From positions 1,674,001 through 1,738,000 of the forward strand of contig NZ_CP088298.1 of the NCBI RefSeq assembly GCF_021117425.1: a DNA stretch of 64,000 nt, read 5' to 3'. The notes beneath the pieces were generated by a model. That model saw only the letters and a program-made list of their open reading frames with translations, ran no database searches and was not told the DNA's origin. A program made the position numbers and the translations under genes. Of this stretch, positions 45,926 through 55,450 are shown in pieces. Position 1 is the first letter of the stretch. Each line of letters opens with the position of its first letter. The stretch comes from Brevibacterium zhoupengii. Its GTDB lineage: Bacteria; Actinomycetota; Actinomycetes; Actinomycetales; Brevibacteriaceae.

Positions 45926-47293
45926 ATGACTGCTACTACCCAAACAACGCCGCCGGCGCAGAAGAAGAACCAGCGCAAGGTTGCCTTCGCCGCGCTCATC
46001 GGAACGACGATCGAATGGTACGACTACTTCACGTACTCGACAGCCGCGGCCCTGGTGTTCGCGCACCTGTACTTCGCACCTGCGGGGGAGGGCGTGGGCC
46101 AGTTGCTCGCATTCGCGACGATCGGGATCTCGTTCCTGTTCCGGCCCGTCGGCGCATTCCTGGCCGGGCACTACGGGGACAAGCTGGGTCGTCGGTTCAT
46201 CCTCGTCGTCACTCTTATCACGATGGGAGTGGCCACAGCGCTCATCGGCGTCATTCCCACCTACGAGACGATCGGCGTGACCGCACCGATCTTGCTCATC
46301 CTGCTGCGGATCCTCCAAGGACTTTCAGCCGGTGGCGAATGGGGCGGTGCGGCACTGCTGGCCGTTGAGCATGCCGACGATTCGAATCGTGGCCGGGCAG
46401 GATCGTATCCGCAGTTGGGCGTGCCGTTGGGCATGCTGCTGTCATCGGGCGTCATTGCTCTGATGACCGGCGTTATCTCACCAGGGGAGGCGTTCATGGA
46501 GTGGGGCTGGAGGATTCCATTCCTGCTCTCGGTGGTACTCATCGGCGTCGGCTACTGGGTGCGCCGGTCTGTGGAGGACACTCCAGTGTTCCAGGAGATG
46601 AACGCCGAGGCGGCCAAGCGCAAGGCCCCGATCCTCGTGCTGCTGAAGAAGCATCTGCCCTTGGTGCTGGTCGCTGCACTGATCTTCGCGGGCAACAATG
46701 CCAGCGGTTACATGACGACCGGTGGATTCGTCACGAAGTATGCGACCACCGATGCGGTGGGCTTCTCCCAGACTGACGTGCTGCTGGCGATCACGTTCGG
46801 CTCGTTCGTATGGCTAGTCTCGACGGCGGTCTCCGGCGTGCTTGCTGACCGCATTGGGCGGGTGCGGACCTATGTGATCGGGTTCGTGATTCTCATTGCC
46901 ACGGCATTCCCACTGTTCTGGCTCATCGACACCGGTTCTCTTGGATTGATGTACCTGTCTCTCGGCATCTTCTCGATCGGCCTGGGGCTGTCGTACGGCC
47001 CGCAGGCGGCACTCTACGTCGAGCTGTTCCCAGCATCGATCCGGTTCAGCGGCGTAGCGATCTCCTACGCGTTGGGTGCTGTCATCGGCGGCGCCTTCGC
47101 CCCGACGATCGCGCAGGCCCTGCTACAGGCGACCGGAACGACGGCTTCGGTGTCTGTCTACCTCGTCGGAATGTCCGTGATCTCGCTGATCGCTGTGTCG
47201 CTGGTGCGTGACCGGAAGGGGATCGACCTGTCTGTGGGCAATGAGGCGGAGCAGAGCGTTGGGGTCTGGCGGTTTGGGACAAAACGAGCATAG
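45926..47293 (+). CDS. MHS-family MFS transporter
   Basis: 455 residues, 12 hydrophobic segments; IEWYDYFTYS, GHYGDKLGRRFILV and GGEWGGAALLAVEHAD are MHS signatures. It starts 71 bases after the P450 fusion and has AAGGACG upstream of the ATG, so it is probably in the same transcript and imports the P450 substrate or a related aromatic acid. Substrate unknown. Confidence 0.92.
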   Translation: MTATTQTTPPAQKKNQRKVAFAALIGTTIEWYDYFTYSTAAALVFAHLYFAPAGEGVGQLLAFATIGISFLFRPVGAFLAGHYGDKLGRRFILVVTLITMGVATALIGVIPTYETIGVTAPILLILLRILQGLSAGGEWGGAALLAVEHADDSNRGRAGSYPQLGVPLGMLLSSGVIALMTGVISPGEAFMEWGWRIPFLLSVVLIGVGYWVRRSVEDTPVFQEMNAEAAKRKAPILVLLKKHLPLVLVAALIFAGNNASGYMTTGGFVTKYATTDAVGFSQTDVLLAITFGSFVWLVSTAVSGVLADRIGRVRTYVIGFVILIATAFPLFWLIDTGSLGLMYLSLGIFSIGLGLSYGPQAALYVELFPASIRFSGVAISYALGAVIGGAFAPTIAQALLQATGTTASVSVYLVGMSVISLIAVSLVRDRKGIDLSVGNEAEQSVGVWRFGTKRA

Positions 47294-47384
47294 CGGCAAA
47301 GATGGACGCGTTCCAGAAAGAAGCCTATGCCAAATCCTCCGCTAGTTGCATTTGACGCGACAGACGGCAAGCGCAGGAGTTGAG

Positions 47385-48674
47385 TCAAAGCGTAAGTTTT
47401 CTTTTAATTCGCGTTCTTTTCGTAATGCGATTTCTCCGCCTCCAGTAAGAATATATGAAACAGAACCCAGCCAAGGTAATAGCTGACTTCAGCAATAGGA
47501 GAGAAAATTCTTCACTTTCCGGGAAGTACTTTTGATTATCAAGAACGAGATAGTGGTAGATGTCGATGGAAGATAAGTTGTCGAAATCGTCGGCAGGACG
47601 CTCTTCTCCATTGAATCGGTTCTCGATTTTATGAAACATTCTATTCGGAGAGGCGAAAGCGCTAAATGCAGTAGCTATGCATGAGATGGCGGATACTATG
47701 GTAAAGATAATTTCCCGATAAAGCAAGTTAGTGAAGTGAGAGAAGAATCGTCTGATTGTTAGGAGCATCCCTAGTGATAATCCGACAGCACCTCCAAGGA
47801 ACGAAGTTGATACTAGAGTTTGAGGTTCGATCACAACAAGATAGTCGCGAACGGAGACACGAAAGAAGGTCGACATTAATACCGAATGGAACAAGGGTGA
47901 GGCGGCACCAAGTAGGATCCCAGCTAAAGTGCCAACTCCGATGCATGTTCCCAGATCTGTAACTATTTCGCGTAGAGAGATCATGCGAAGTTTCGCGAAA
48001 CAATCAGGTAGTAGAAAACTGGCCAATTTCGATAGAACCGTTACGGCAGCAATAAAAACTATCCAAAAATAGATAATCCCAGGTCCGTAAATTCCGGTGG
48101 TAAGAGCAGCTTGCGATCTCACGATGTTTGCTGGAAGCGTGTCGGTTCCAGCAACATACACGACAAATATAAATGCGACTGACAAGGCGATCAGCAGCGC
48201 TATCGATATGCTTGCTATCATGTATATCCAATATAAAATTGTAACGATGGAAACTTTTCTTCCGCTCGTTTTGGATTGGTAGTGCAAATATATTCGGTAG
48301 TGATTAAATGGAATAGGAGAAACAGGGTTCCAGCCGTGGGGTGCTATGATTTGTGATGCCTCACTGGTGCTTCTTCTAATTTTATCTATTATTGCATCGT
48401 AATTCCATCTGACGACATCATTCCATGTCGCATGTGTGTCGTTTCCGGTATAGCGAGAATGCATGACCGCAAAGTCCATAACCATAAGAAGCAAAAGGCT
48501 CAATATGGCGAGAGGCCCGAGGATACTCAATGATAGAAAGTCCACATAATTCATTAGAGTAAGCGATGTAAGGGCCAGCATCGCATAGCTGGCGAGTCTG
48601 AGTCGTCTGCCCTGATAAGGGTACTTCAACATTCTTTCGACGGCTCTCCTGGTGGTTAAGATGTCTAAATGCAA
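47385..48674 (-). CDS. Orphan multi-pass membrane protein, low GC
   Basis: 429 residues from a TTG start with AAAGGA upstream. I recognise no family. About eight hydrophobic segments are visible: two near residues 25-70, two near 150-210, one near 220, two near 250-330 and one near the C-terminus, separated by a charged cytoplasmic loop (about 70-140) and ending in a basic tail rich in Arg/Lys. Its codons are strikingly AT-rich compared with both neighbours, pointing to recent transfer. It sits alone between an MHS symporter and a two-component system. A defence-related or envelope role is possible but unsupported. Confidence 0.65.
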   Translation of the reverse strand: MHLDILTTRRAVERMLKYPYQGRRLRLASYAMLALTSLTLMNYVDFLSLSILGPLAILSLLLLMVMDFAVMHSRYTGNDTHATWNDVVRWNYDAIIDKIRRSTSEASQIIAPHGWNPVSPIPFNHYRIYLHYQSKTSGRKVSIVTILYWIYMIASISIALLIALSVAFIFVVYVAGTDTLPANIVRSQAALTTGIYGPGIIYFWIVFIAAVTVLSKLASFLLPDCFAKLRMISLREIVTDLGTCIGVGTLAGILLGAASPLFHSVLMSTFFRVSVRDYLVVIEPQTLVSTSFLGGAVGLSLGMLLTIRRFFSHFTNLLYREIIFTIVSAISCIATAFSAFASPNRMFHKIENRFNGEERPADDFDNLSSIDIYHYLVLDNQKYFPESEEFSLLLLKSAITLAGFCFIYSYWRRRNRITKRTRIKRKLTL

Positions 48675-48713
48675 ACTTGCTGGATCCTTTCTCCCGGAAA
48701 GCTATCTCCGATA

Positions 48714-49433
48714 CTATTCGCGCGGAGTAGGCTTTTCCGTATTAACCCGAAGTGCAGTTCCTATTCTCGCCCGCACTACGGTCACAGCGATGTTCACGCG
48801 GTTGCTGGTGTCCAGCTTGATGTTGATGCGGTTGAGATGCGTCTTCACGGTGGCGGTGCTCATAAAGATGGAATCGGCGATCTCCTGGTTCGACAGCCCC
48901 TGAGCCACGAGGACCGCGATCTCAAGCTCCTTCGCGGTGAGATCAGCCAGAAGCTCTGTCGCCTCGCGCTGCTGACGCTGATCCTGGCCCGTCGTCACCT
49001 TAGAGATCAGCTGCTGCATCGACCTCGGGGAGAGAATCGGCTCGCCAATATGGACCTTGCGAATGGACTCTGCCAAAGCCACCGGAGCGACGTCCTTGAG
49101 CAGGTAGCCGGCCGCACCGGCCTCGAGGGCGCGGAAGAGATAGTCATCGGTGTCGAAGCTCGTCAGTGACACGACCTTGGGTGGACGCACACTGTTGACC
49201 AGCCGCTCAATTGCCTCGATCCCGCCGATGCCTGGCATACGGATATCCATGAGCACGACATCAGGGAAATGCAGTGCCACCTTCTCCAGCGCCTCTTCAC
49301 CACTCGACGCAGTCCCGACGACTTCGATGCCTTCGGCGGCCTGGAGGATTCCCCGGATCCCGGTGAGAACCATCGCATCATCATCGACGACGAGCACACG
49401 GATCGGGGCAGCATTCTGGGTCATGATCGACAC
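48714..49433 (-). CDS. NarL/LuxR-family response regulator
   Basis: 239 residues (or 236 from the second ATG). Receiver domain: RVLVVDDDAMVL supplies the acidic pocket, DVVLMDIRMPG the phosphoacceptor (Asp63), SLTSF the Thr/Ser switch and GYLLKD the Lys. The C-terminal LuxR helix-turn-helix is TAKELEIAVLVAQGLSNQEIADSIF with TATVKTHLNRI. A region of about 40 residues between them contains a Gln/Arg-rich linker. It is 36 bases after the sensor kinase gene and forms a two-component system with it. Targets unknown. Confidence 0.94.
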   Translation of the reverse strand: MSIMTQNAAPIRVLVVDDDAMVLTGIRGILQAAEGIEVVGTASSGEEALEKVALHFPDVVLMDIRMPGIGGIEAIERLVNSVRPPKVVSLTSFDTDDYLFRALEAGAAGYLLKDVAPVALAESIRKVHIGEPILSPRSMQQLISKVTTGQDQRQQREATELLADLTAKELEIAVLVAQGLSNQEIADSIFMSTATVKTHLNRINIKLDTSNRVNIAVTVVRARIGTALRVNTEKPTPRE

Positions 49434-49469
49434 ATTACCCGAGGGCTATGACACCGATAGTCCAGTCGT

Positions 49470-50912
49470 TCAGCTCCGGTGTGCGAAGGGCGGAAGTTTC
49501 GCGTCGACGACGAACGATCCTTCGCGGACCCCAATGAAGATCTCACCCTCGAGCATCGCCACTCGCTCCTGAATTCCCGCGAGCCCGGCACCTGATCCCG
49601 TCGATGACAGATCCCACTGACCGGTGGGGTGTGACGAACCCACGCGGGGCGCGGACGTCGGGTAGGGCGGAATGCAGGGAGCCGCCTCGGCGACGGAATT
49701 GGCTGGTGGTTGGAAGCGATTGGTCGACGGCGGCATGGGATTCGCGACGACGACATGTGCGCCCAAGTCTGCCGAGACCGTGACCTCGAGGGTGACCGGG
49801 GTACCCGGCGCGTGCTTCATCGCATTCGTCAGCGACTCCTGGACGATGCGATACACCGCACGATCGAGGACCGTGGAGGCAGACTCGACATCCTGGATGA
49901 CGATCGAGGGGCGAATGATCGTGCCGGTGGACTGCACCGAGGCGACCAGCTGGGGGATCGAACGCATGGACGCTTGGCTCGGGGGAGTCGAGGCCTCCTT
50001 CTGCGGGCCGGGATTGGCCAACGTTCCCTCGCGGACTCCGCCGACCAGATGGCGCAGATCTTCCATGGACGCGTGCGCCTCATGACGCAGCGCAGATGCG
50101 GTTGAGGCGACATCGGCATCATCCTTGCTCCCGACCTCGAGGGCACCGCTGTGCAGGGAGATGACCGAGAGCCGGTGGGAGAGCGTGTCATGGAGCTCGC
50201 GGGCGAGGAGTTCACGTTCGGACTGGCGGGCAAGCTCGGCGGAGAGGGAATCATTGCGTTGGGTCTCACGCGCAGCGATCGTCTCGACGGCTTTCATCCG
50301 TTTGGTCCGGCGCAGCAGGGCACCGACGCCGAGGCTGATGCCGAGTCCGATGACCGCCGAGGCGATGGTCACGAGGGTGATGGCCAGTAGCGCATCGGCC
50401 GGGGGAGCGGGAGCGTCGAGGTTCGTCATCTGCTCGGCGTCGGGCAGGAACAGGATGGCGAAGGGATTGAGCTGGACCGGTGACAGGCACATGCGCACTG
50501 TAGATGCGATGACCAGGACCGATGCCACCGCCGAGGCGACGATTGCCTGCCGCTTGGATGCGCGGATGACGAGGTGGAAGAGCCCGATAAGCAGCAGGAG
50601 CGCATCACCCCACCCGGCCGTGAGCAGTGCGCCGGCGATGAAGGGAACCCACGGCCACTTGTGCCGGAGGAAGACTGTTCCCCACACGGGCACGAGGAGG
50701 AGTACGGCCAGCATCCCCGTGTTGCTGATGATGCCGTCGGCGAAGGCCCAGGTGTTCGACGTCAGCGCCATCACCGAGGTGAAGAGTCCGAAGAGGAAGA
50801 GGACCACACCGATGGCGATGCTCACGGCGATGCGCACCCACTGGGGAACCCGGCGCCGCCGTGGGCGGGGGAGGTTCTCAGGGCGCTGCTGAGGAAATGG
50901 TTGACCTGACAC
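49470..50912 (-). CDS. Sensor histidine kinase (NarL-partner type)
   Basis: 480 residues from GTG 50912. About five to six membrane segments occupy residues 25-190 with little extracytoplasmic domain, so it probably senses within the membrane. The HisKA_3 dimerisation motif LARELHDTLSHRLSVI puts the phosphorylated His at 241. The ATPase part has VQESLTNAMKHAPG and, at the end, GSGAGLAGIQERVAML. Between them lies an unusual Pro/Ser-rich insertion of about 50 residues, where the ATP lid normally is short. It is cotranscribed with the following response regulator. Confidence 0.92.
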   Translation of the reverse strand: MSGQPFPQQRPENLPRPRRRRVPQWVRIAVSIAIGVVLFLFGLFTSVMALTSNTWAFADGIISNTGMLAVLLLVPVWGTVFLRHKWPWVPFIAGALLTAGWGDALLLLIGLFHLVIRASKRQAIVASAVASVLVIASTVRMCLSPVQLNPFAILFLPDAEQMTNLDAPAPPADALLAITLVTIASAVIGLGISLGVGALLRRTKRMKAVETIAARETQRNDSLSAELARQSERELLARELHDTLSHRLSVISLHSGALEVGSKDDADVASTASALRHEAHASMEDLRHLVGGVREGTLANPGPQKEASTPPSQASMRSIPQLVASVQSTGTIIRPSIVIQDVESASTVLDRAVYRIVQESLTNAMKHAPGTPVTLEVTVSADLGAHVVVANPMPPSTNRFQPPANSVAEAAPCIPPYPTSAPRVGSSHPTGQWDLSSTGSGAGLAGIQERVAMLEGEIFIGVREGSFVVDAKLPPFAHRS

Positions 50913-51072
50913 ACATGAATAGTAGCCGCGGGCTCTGACATGCGTAGTCCACCGATCGGGTGGACCGACTCAACCGATCGGCTAGACAGTTAGAGCCTAT
51001 GGGTGGACGTGGAAATCGTGGCTACCCGCGAGGCTTGATGAGTCAGCACGTCACAGCCTTTCAAGGAGCATC

Positions 51073-51963
51073 ATGTCCAACCCACACGCACCCCAGAACC
51101 CCGGTCAGCCCCAGCAGCCCGGTCCTCAGCAATCCGGCCCCCAGCCGACGGGCCCACAGCAGTGGGCACCGCAGTACGCACAGTCCGGCCCCAACCAGCC
51201 CGGGGCGTACGGTGCGGGCACCGGCTCCCTCACTTCGGGGTCATTCCCGCAGGACGGCTCGGCACAGGGGTACCCCGGGGCACAGCCCGGTTACCCGGGT
51301 GAGCACCCACGGCAGCAGGGCTACGTCGGCGGTCCCTATGGGCAGAAGCCGGCGAAGCAGAAGAAGCCCCTGCTCAAGCGCTGGTGGTTCTGGCTCCTCG
51401 TCATCGTCGTCATTGCGATGATCAGCGCGTTGAGTGGCGGCGGAGAGGACACAGCCGATGAAGCCGGTGCCTCTTCTGCACAGGAAGAGAAGGCCGCGGG
51501 CAGCGAGCAGAAGGATGAGAAGGCACCTGCCGACGAAGGCGGGGACGATCCGGCGGCTGCGGCCGAGCACGGCATTGGTGATGCGGTGGCGGCTGACGGC
51601 TGGGAGATCACCGTCGGCAAGGTCGAAGACGGTGTAGCATCGGTCGGCGACGAGTACATGGGCGTCGAGGCTCAGGGACAGTTCGTCACGGTGGCGCTGT
51701 CGGTGAAGAACACCGAGTCTGCACCGGACTACTTCTTCGAAGACAACATCAAGCTCGGCGATGACGCGGGCAACACCTACTCAGCCGATTCCGAAGCCGG
51801 GATCTACGTCGATGAGAGCTCGATCCTCTTCCTCGAAGAGATCAATCCCGGCAACACCGCCGAGGGTGTGCTGTTCTTCGATGTGCCAGAGGACATCAAC
51901 CCCGATCGGCTCACCTTCGAAGGCGGCATCTTCTCCGACCCGATCGAGATCTCGCTGAAGTAG
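51073..51963 (+). CDS. DUF4352 membrane-anchored protein with Pro/Gln-rich N-terminus
   Basis: 296 residues. The first 95 are a disordered Pro/Gln/Gly-rich cytoplasmic stretch (repeats such as QQPGPQQSGPQ), typical of actinobacterial membrane proteins; a single membrane helix follows (KRWWFWLLVIVVIAMISAL, about 105-123), then an acidic Glu/Ala/Asp linker and an extracellular DUF4352 immunoglobulin-like domain (about 170-296: GWEITVGKVEDG to LTFEGGIFSDPIEI). Function of the domain is not established. ATG follows AAGGAG. Single gene, ended by the hairpin at 52005-52035. Confidence 0.85.
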   Translation: MSNPHAPQNPGQPQQPGPQQSGPQPTGPQQWAPQYAQSGPNQPGAYGAGTGSLTSGSFPQDGSAQGYPGAQPGYPGEHPRQQGYVGGPYGQKPAKQKKPLLKRWWFWLLVIVVIAMISALSGGGEDTADEAGASSAQEEKAAGSEQKDEKAPADEGGDDPAAAAEHGIGDAVAADGWEITVGKVEDGVASVGDEYMGVEAQGQFVTVALSVKNTESAPDYFFEDNIKLGDDAGNTYSADSEAGIYVDESSILFLEEINPGNTAEGVLFFDVPEDINPDRLTFEGGIFSDPIEISLK

Positions 51964-52004
51964 AGACGTAGGTAGCCATTGTTCTGAGATGGTGTTGTGG
52001 AGGG

Positions 52005-52045
52005 GAAGCGGTTCGGTCCAATACCGAATCGCTTCTCTCGTTTTG
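52005..52045 (+). terminator. Rho-independent terminator
   Basis: GAAGCGGTTCGGT and ACCGAATCGCTTC pair over 13 bases with one G-U type mismatch and a CCAAT loop, followed by TCTCGTTTT. It is 42 bases downstream of the DUF4352 stop. Confidence 0.75.
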
Positions 52046-52152
52046 TGTTCCTCACCCGGCTGAACTATTAACAATGGGTACCTTCTCGGCGCTGTCACCA
52101 GTGAGTTTGCGTTTCGTGCAATGAAAGCATGCGAAGTCCGCGTTTCTGTTCA

Positions 52153-52166
52153 GTGACCCAGATCAC
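52153..52166. promoter_or_regulatory. CRP/GlxR-like binding site
   Basis: GTGA-CCCAGA-TCAC, inside the longer inverted repeat CAGTGA-N6-TCACTG (52151-52168), fits the core TGTGA-N6-TCACA pattern of CRP-family regulators including actinobacterial GlxR. It lies 59 bases before the CoA-transferase start, a position where it could activate or repress the cluster by cAMP. Confidence 0.55.
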
Positions 52167-52224
52167 TGGAGTTCCTAGTGTCGTCAGTAGCTAGATCAAT
52201 GACGATTCAAGGAGCGCATGTCAC

Positions 52225-53004
52225 ATGGATAAAGTGTATTCATCCCCGGTCGACGTCGTGAAGGACATTCCTTCCGGCGCATCCCTCGCTGTCGGAGGCT
52301 TTGGCCTCGTCGGAGTCCCCATCACCCTCATTCGCGCACTACGCGACCTCGGTGTTGGCGACCTTGAAGTGATCTCCAACAATTGCGGCGTCGACGACTG
52401 GGGCCTGGGCGAGATTCTAAGTACCGGGCAGATCACCCGTATGGTCGCCTCCTACGTCGGTGAGAATAAGGAATTCGCTCGCCGGTACTTGGGCGGAGAG
52501 CTTGAACTCGAATTCTCGCCACAGGGAACCCTTGCCGAACGGATGCGCTGCGGCGGAGCCGGAATCCCTGGCTTCTACACCGCTTCCGGCGTCGGTACTG
52601 TGGTTGCCGACGGCGGCCTGCCCTGGCGTTATGACGACAGTGGCAACGTTCTCGTCGAATCTCCTGCCAAGGAGACCAAGCAGTTCGACCACTTCGGTTC
52701 CGGACTCACCTACGTCCTCGAAGAAGCGATCGTCCCTGACTTCTCCCTCGTCAAAGCCGCTAGAGGTGACCGCCACGGCAACCTCGTTTTCGAGAAAGCC
52801 GAACGCGCCTTCAGTCCTGTCGTCGCCACATGTGGACGCATCACCATCGCAGAAGTCGAAGAGCTCGTCGAACCCGGAGAGATTGATCCGGACGATGTCG
52901 ATATCCCCGGAATCTACGTTCACCGCGTAATTGCACAGACCGCCGAGGTGGCCCGCGAGCTTCCCATCGAGAAGCTCAAGACCCGCCCCCGCGCAGCAGC
53001 CTGA
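52225..53004 (+). CDS. 3-oxoacid CoA-transferase, subunit A
   Basis: 259 residues, type I CoA-transferase alpha subunit. SGASLAVGGFGLVGVP near the start is the CoA-binding glycine loop, and ISNNCGVDDWGLG, GAGIPGFYTASGVGT and KAARGDRHGNLVF are family signatures. With subunit B it would transfer CoA from succinyl-CoA to a 3-oxo acid (acetoacetate or 3-oxoadipate). First gene of the 52-60 kb cluster, behind a CRP-like site. PcaI/ScoA cannot be separated by eye; absence of other beta-ketoadipate genes leaves this open. Confidence 0.92.
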   Translation: MDKVYSSPVDVVKDIPSGASLAVGGFGLVGVPITLIRALRDLGVGDLEVISNNCGVDDWGLGEILSTGQITRMVASYVGENKEFARRYLGGELELEFSPQGTLAERMRCGGAGIPGFYTASGVGTVVADGGLPWRYDDSGNVLVESPAKETKQFDHFGSGLTYVLEEAIVPDFSLVKAARGDRHGNLVFEKAERAFSPVVATCGRITIAEVEELVEPGEIDPDDVDIPGIYVHRVIAQTAEVARELPIEKLKTRPRAAA

Positions 53005-53040
53005 TTTTCACAGTTCACCAGAAAGGACATCAAGAACATC

Positions 53041-53754
53041 ATGAGTTGGACTCGCAACGACATGGCCGCCCGCGCGGCAAAGGAACTTCCAGCTGGCGGA
53101 TACGTCAACCTGGGGATCGGTCTTCCCACGCTCATCCCGAACTATCTGCCCGACGGCATCGAGATCGTCATGCACTCAGAGAATGGGATCGTCGGCGTCG
53201 GCCCGTATCCCTTTGAGGGCGATGAAGATCCCAAACTCATCAACGCTGGCAAAGAGACCGTGACCGTACTTCCAGGTGCTTCCTACTTCGACTCCTCAAT
53301 GAGTTTCGGTATGGTCCGCGGCGGCAAACTCGACGTCACCGTTCTGGGCGGAATGCAGGTCTCGACCACCGGCGACCTGGCGAACTGGACCGTACCCGGA
53401 AAGATGATCAAGGGCCCCGGTGGAGCGATGGACCTGGTCCACGGAGCCAAACGCGTCATCGTCCTTATGGAGCACCTGACCAAGGACGGTGACCACCGAA
53501 TCCTCGAGGAGTGCACTCTGCCGCTGACCGGAATGGGTGTCGTCTCCATGGTCATAACGAACTTCGGAGTCATGGACGTTACTGACGACGGACTCGTCCT
53601 CCGTGAGGTCGCCGAAGGTCTGAGTGTCGACGACGTCATCGCCGGTACTAGAGCCCCACTCATCATCGATCCGGCACTGACAAGAATGGCACAAGCACCC
53701 GCCAGCGCTGCTGCTGCAGAAGCCAAGCGAATTCGTGAAGGAGAGTTCGTATGA
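53041..53754 (+). CDS. 3-oxoacid CoA-transferase, subunit B
   Basis: 237 residues, the beta subunit. The catalytic Glu47 lies in the conserved [30 protein letters not shown] precedes it and [20 protein letters not shown] follows. It is 36 bases after subunit A with GAAAGGA upstream, and its stop overlaps the next gene by ATGA. Confidence 0.94.
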   Translation: MSWTRNDMAARAAKELPAGGYVNLGIGLPTLIPNYLPDGIEIVMHSENGIVGVGPYPFEGDEDPKLINAGKETVTVLPGASYFDSSMSFGMVRGGKLDVTVLGGMQVSTTGDLANWTVPGKMIKGPGGAMDLVHGAKRVIVLMEHLTKDGDHRILEECTLPLTGMGVVSMVITNFGVMDVTDDGLVLREVAEGLSVDDVIAGTRAPLIIDPALTRMAQAPASAAAAEAKRIREGEFV

Positions 53755-54905
53755 AAGGCGCGACGATCGTCGGAGCACACGAACTTCCCCCGCAGCGAAC
53801 TACCCCAGGGGTGACAAGCCTCGAGATGATCGCTCGGGCCGGCCGAGCCGCCGTGCTCGATGCCGGGCTCACTCCCAAGGACATCGACGGACTGATGATC
53901 GGCCCGCAAGTGGGCGAGACACCTCAGCATGCACCGGCAGCACTCTCCGAATACCTGGGCCTGCAGCCCCGCTTTGCCGACATTGTCGATCTGGGTGGTG
54001 CTTCGGGGCCGGGGATGGTCTGGCGTGCCGCAGCTGCCATTGCGGCAGGAATGGCCGACACTGTCCTCTGCGTCCTCGGGAATGCCCGCGATACCGAACG
54101 GGTCCCGCGCTCGCCTAATCGGAACCCGATCCGCGAATTCGACGTTCCTTACGGAGCCAGCGGAGCCAATCAGGCCTACGCAATGGTTGCTCAAGCGCAC
54201 ATGGCCGAATTTGGCACAACCGCCGAACAGCTGGCACAGGTTCCGGTCAAGCAGCGCCAGAATGCGATGCTCAACCCGAATGCGGTCTTCCACGGCAAGG
54301 AGATCACCGTCGACGACGTTCTGTCCTCGCCCGTGGTGATGTCCCCACTGCATCTGCTCGAAGTCGTCATGCCCTGCGGCGGTGGAGCCGCTGTAGTCGT
54401 GACCTCAGCCGATCGCGCCACGGATCTGCGCCACGATCCGGTGCACCTCCTCGGCGCCGGGGAAATGGTGACCCACCGTGCGCTGAGCCAGGCACCGCGA
54501 CTGACCACGTCGCCCCTGGCCCCAGCGATCGATCAAGCGTACCGGATGGCTAACGTGCGAGCTGGGGATCTCGACTTCCTCTCAATCTATGACTGCTATT
54601 CCATCGTCGTCGCCGAAACCGTTGAGGACGCTGGATTCTGCCCCAAGGGCGAAGCGGGAGCCTGGCTCGACGAAGCTGACTTCTCAATCACATCCCAGCT
54701 GCCGATCAACCCGCATGGAGGTCAACTGTCCACAGGACAATCAGACTTGGCTGGTGGCATGGGTCACCTCGTCGAAGCCGTCCTGCAGCTGCGAGGCGAT
54801 GCCGACGGCAGACAGATTGACGACCCCGAGCTTGCCCTGGTCACCGGTAACGGCGCGACACTCAGTGAGGAAGTCGCACTCGTCCTCGGGAGCTCACGCG
54901 CATGA
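53751..54905 (+). CDS. SCP-x/Ltp2-like thiolase-fold protein lacking the nucleophilic Cys
   Basis: 384 residues of the lipid-transfer-protein branch of thiolases. The usual acyl-accepting Cys (in N-x-x-C-A-S-G) is replaced: the sequence reads DLGGASGPG with Gly83 at that place. The C-terminal half keeps [21 protein letters not shown] and [24 protein letters not shown] with the conserved His. In steroid-degrading actinobacteria such Cys-less Ltp2 proteins work with a DUF35 partner as retro-aldolases; the following gene is such a partner and overlaps it by ATGA. An aldolytic C-C cleavage is therefore inferred rather than thiolysis. Confidence 0.88.
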   Translation: MKGATIVGAHELPPQRTTPGVTSLEMIARAGRAAVLDAGLTPKDIDGLMIGPQVGETPQHAPAALSEYLGLQPRFADIVDLGGASGPGMVWRAAAAIAAGMADTVLCVLGNARDTERVPRSPNRNPIREFDVPYGASGANQAYAMVAQAHMAEFGTTAEQLAQVPVKQRQNAMLNPNAVFHGKEITVDDVLSSPVVMSPLHLLEVVMPCGGGAAVVVTSADRATDLRHDPVHLLGAGEMVTHRALSQAPRLTTSPLAPAIDQAYRMANVRAGDLDFLSIYDCYSIVVAETVEDAGFCPKGEAGAWLDEADFSITSQLPINPHGGQLSTGQSDLAGGMGHLVEAVLQLRGDADGRQIDDPELALVTGNGATLSEEVALVLGSSRA

Positions 54906-55399
54906 CAACAGGAACTGGAGCACGAGACATGAAAGACGAGCCACAGGCAATGACGGCGAACGCGAGCGGTGCTGGCACCACCCCGGCGATTCGTCGTCCG
55001 GGGCTGGTCACGACACCGCTGTCCCAACCATTTTGGGACCTCGCGAACGACGGAAAATTCGCCATCCAGAACTGCGTCGACTGCGGACACCGACAGCACT
55101 ACCCGCGCAACATCTGCATCAATTGCTGGTCCGAGAAACTTACATGGATGGCGGCGGGCGGCACCGGCACTGTTTGGACGTTCACCGTCGTCGAGAAGCC
55201 TGGGCACCCTGCCTGGGCTCCCGAGACCCCGTACGTGATCGCCCTTGTCGAACTGGACGAGGGACCCCGGGCGATGACCCGGATCGTCGACTGCTCACCC
55301 GCCGAGGTAGCTGTCGGAATGGCGGTCACGCTACAACCGACGTGGGATGAGCAATTGGAACAGACGCTACTGAATTTCGCACCAGCCGCTTCCGAATAA
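54902..55399 (+). CDS. DUF35 OB-fold/zinc-ribbon protein (thiolase partner)
   Basis: 165 residues. An N-terminal rubredoxin-like zinc ribbon has two Cys pairs (CVDCG and CINCW, about residues 59-79), followed by an OB-fold domain (GTGTVWTFTVVEKPGHPAW, TPYVIALVELDEG). An internal ATG 10 codons downstream could also be used. Such proteins form complexes with SCP-x/Ltp2-type thiolases and supply CoA-binding surface. Directly overlaps the preceding gene. Confidence 0.92.
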   Translation: MTTGTGARDMKDEPQAMTANASGAGTTPAIRRPGLVTTPLSQPFWDLANDGKFAIQNCVDCGHRQHYPRNICINCWSEKLTWMAAGGTGTVWTFTVVEKPGHPAWAPETPYVIALVELDEGPRAMTRIVDCSPAEVAVGMAVTLQPTWDEQLEQTLLNFAPAASE

Positions 55400-55450
55400 G
55401 CGAACAATTAACCGGGACAAAACGGGCCCGGCTGACAAGGAGGTCAGGAA

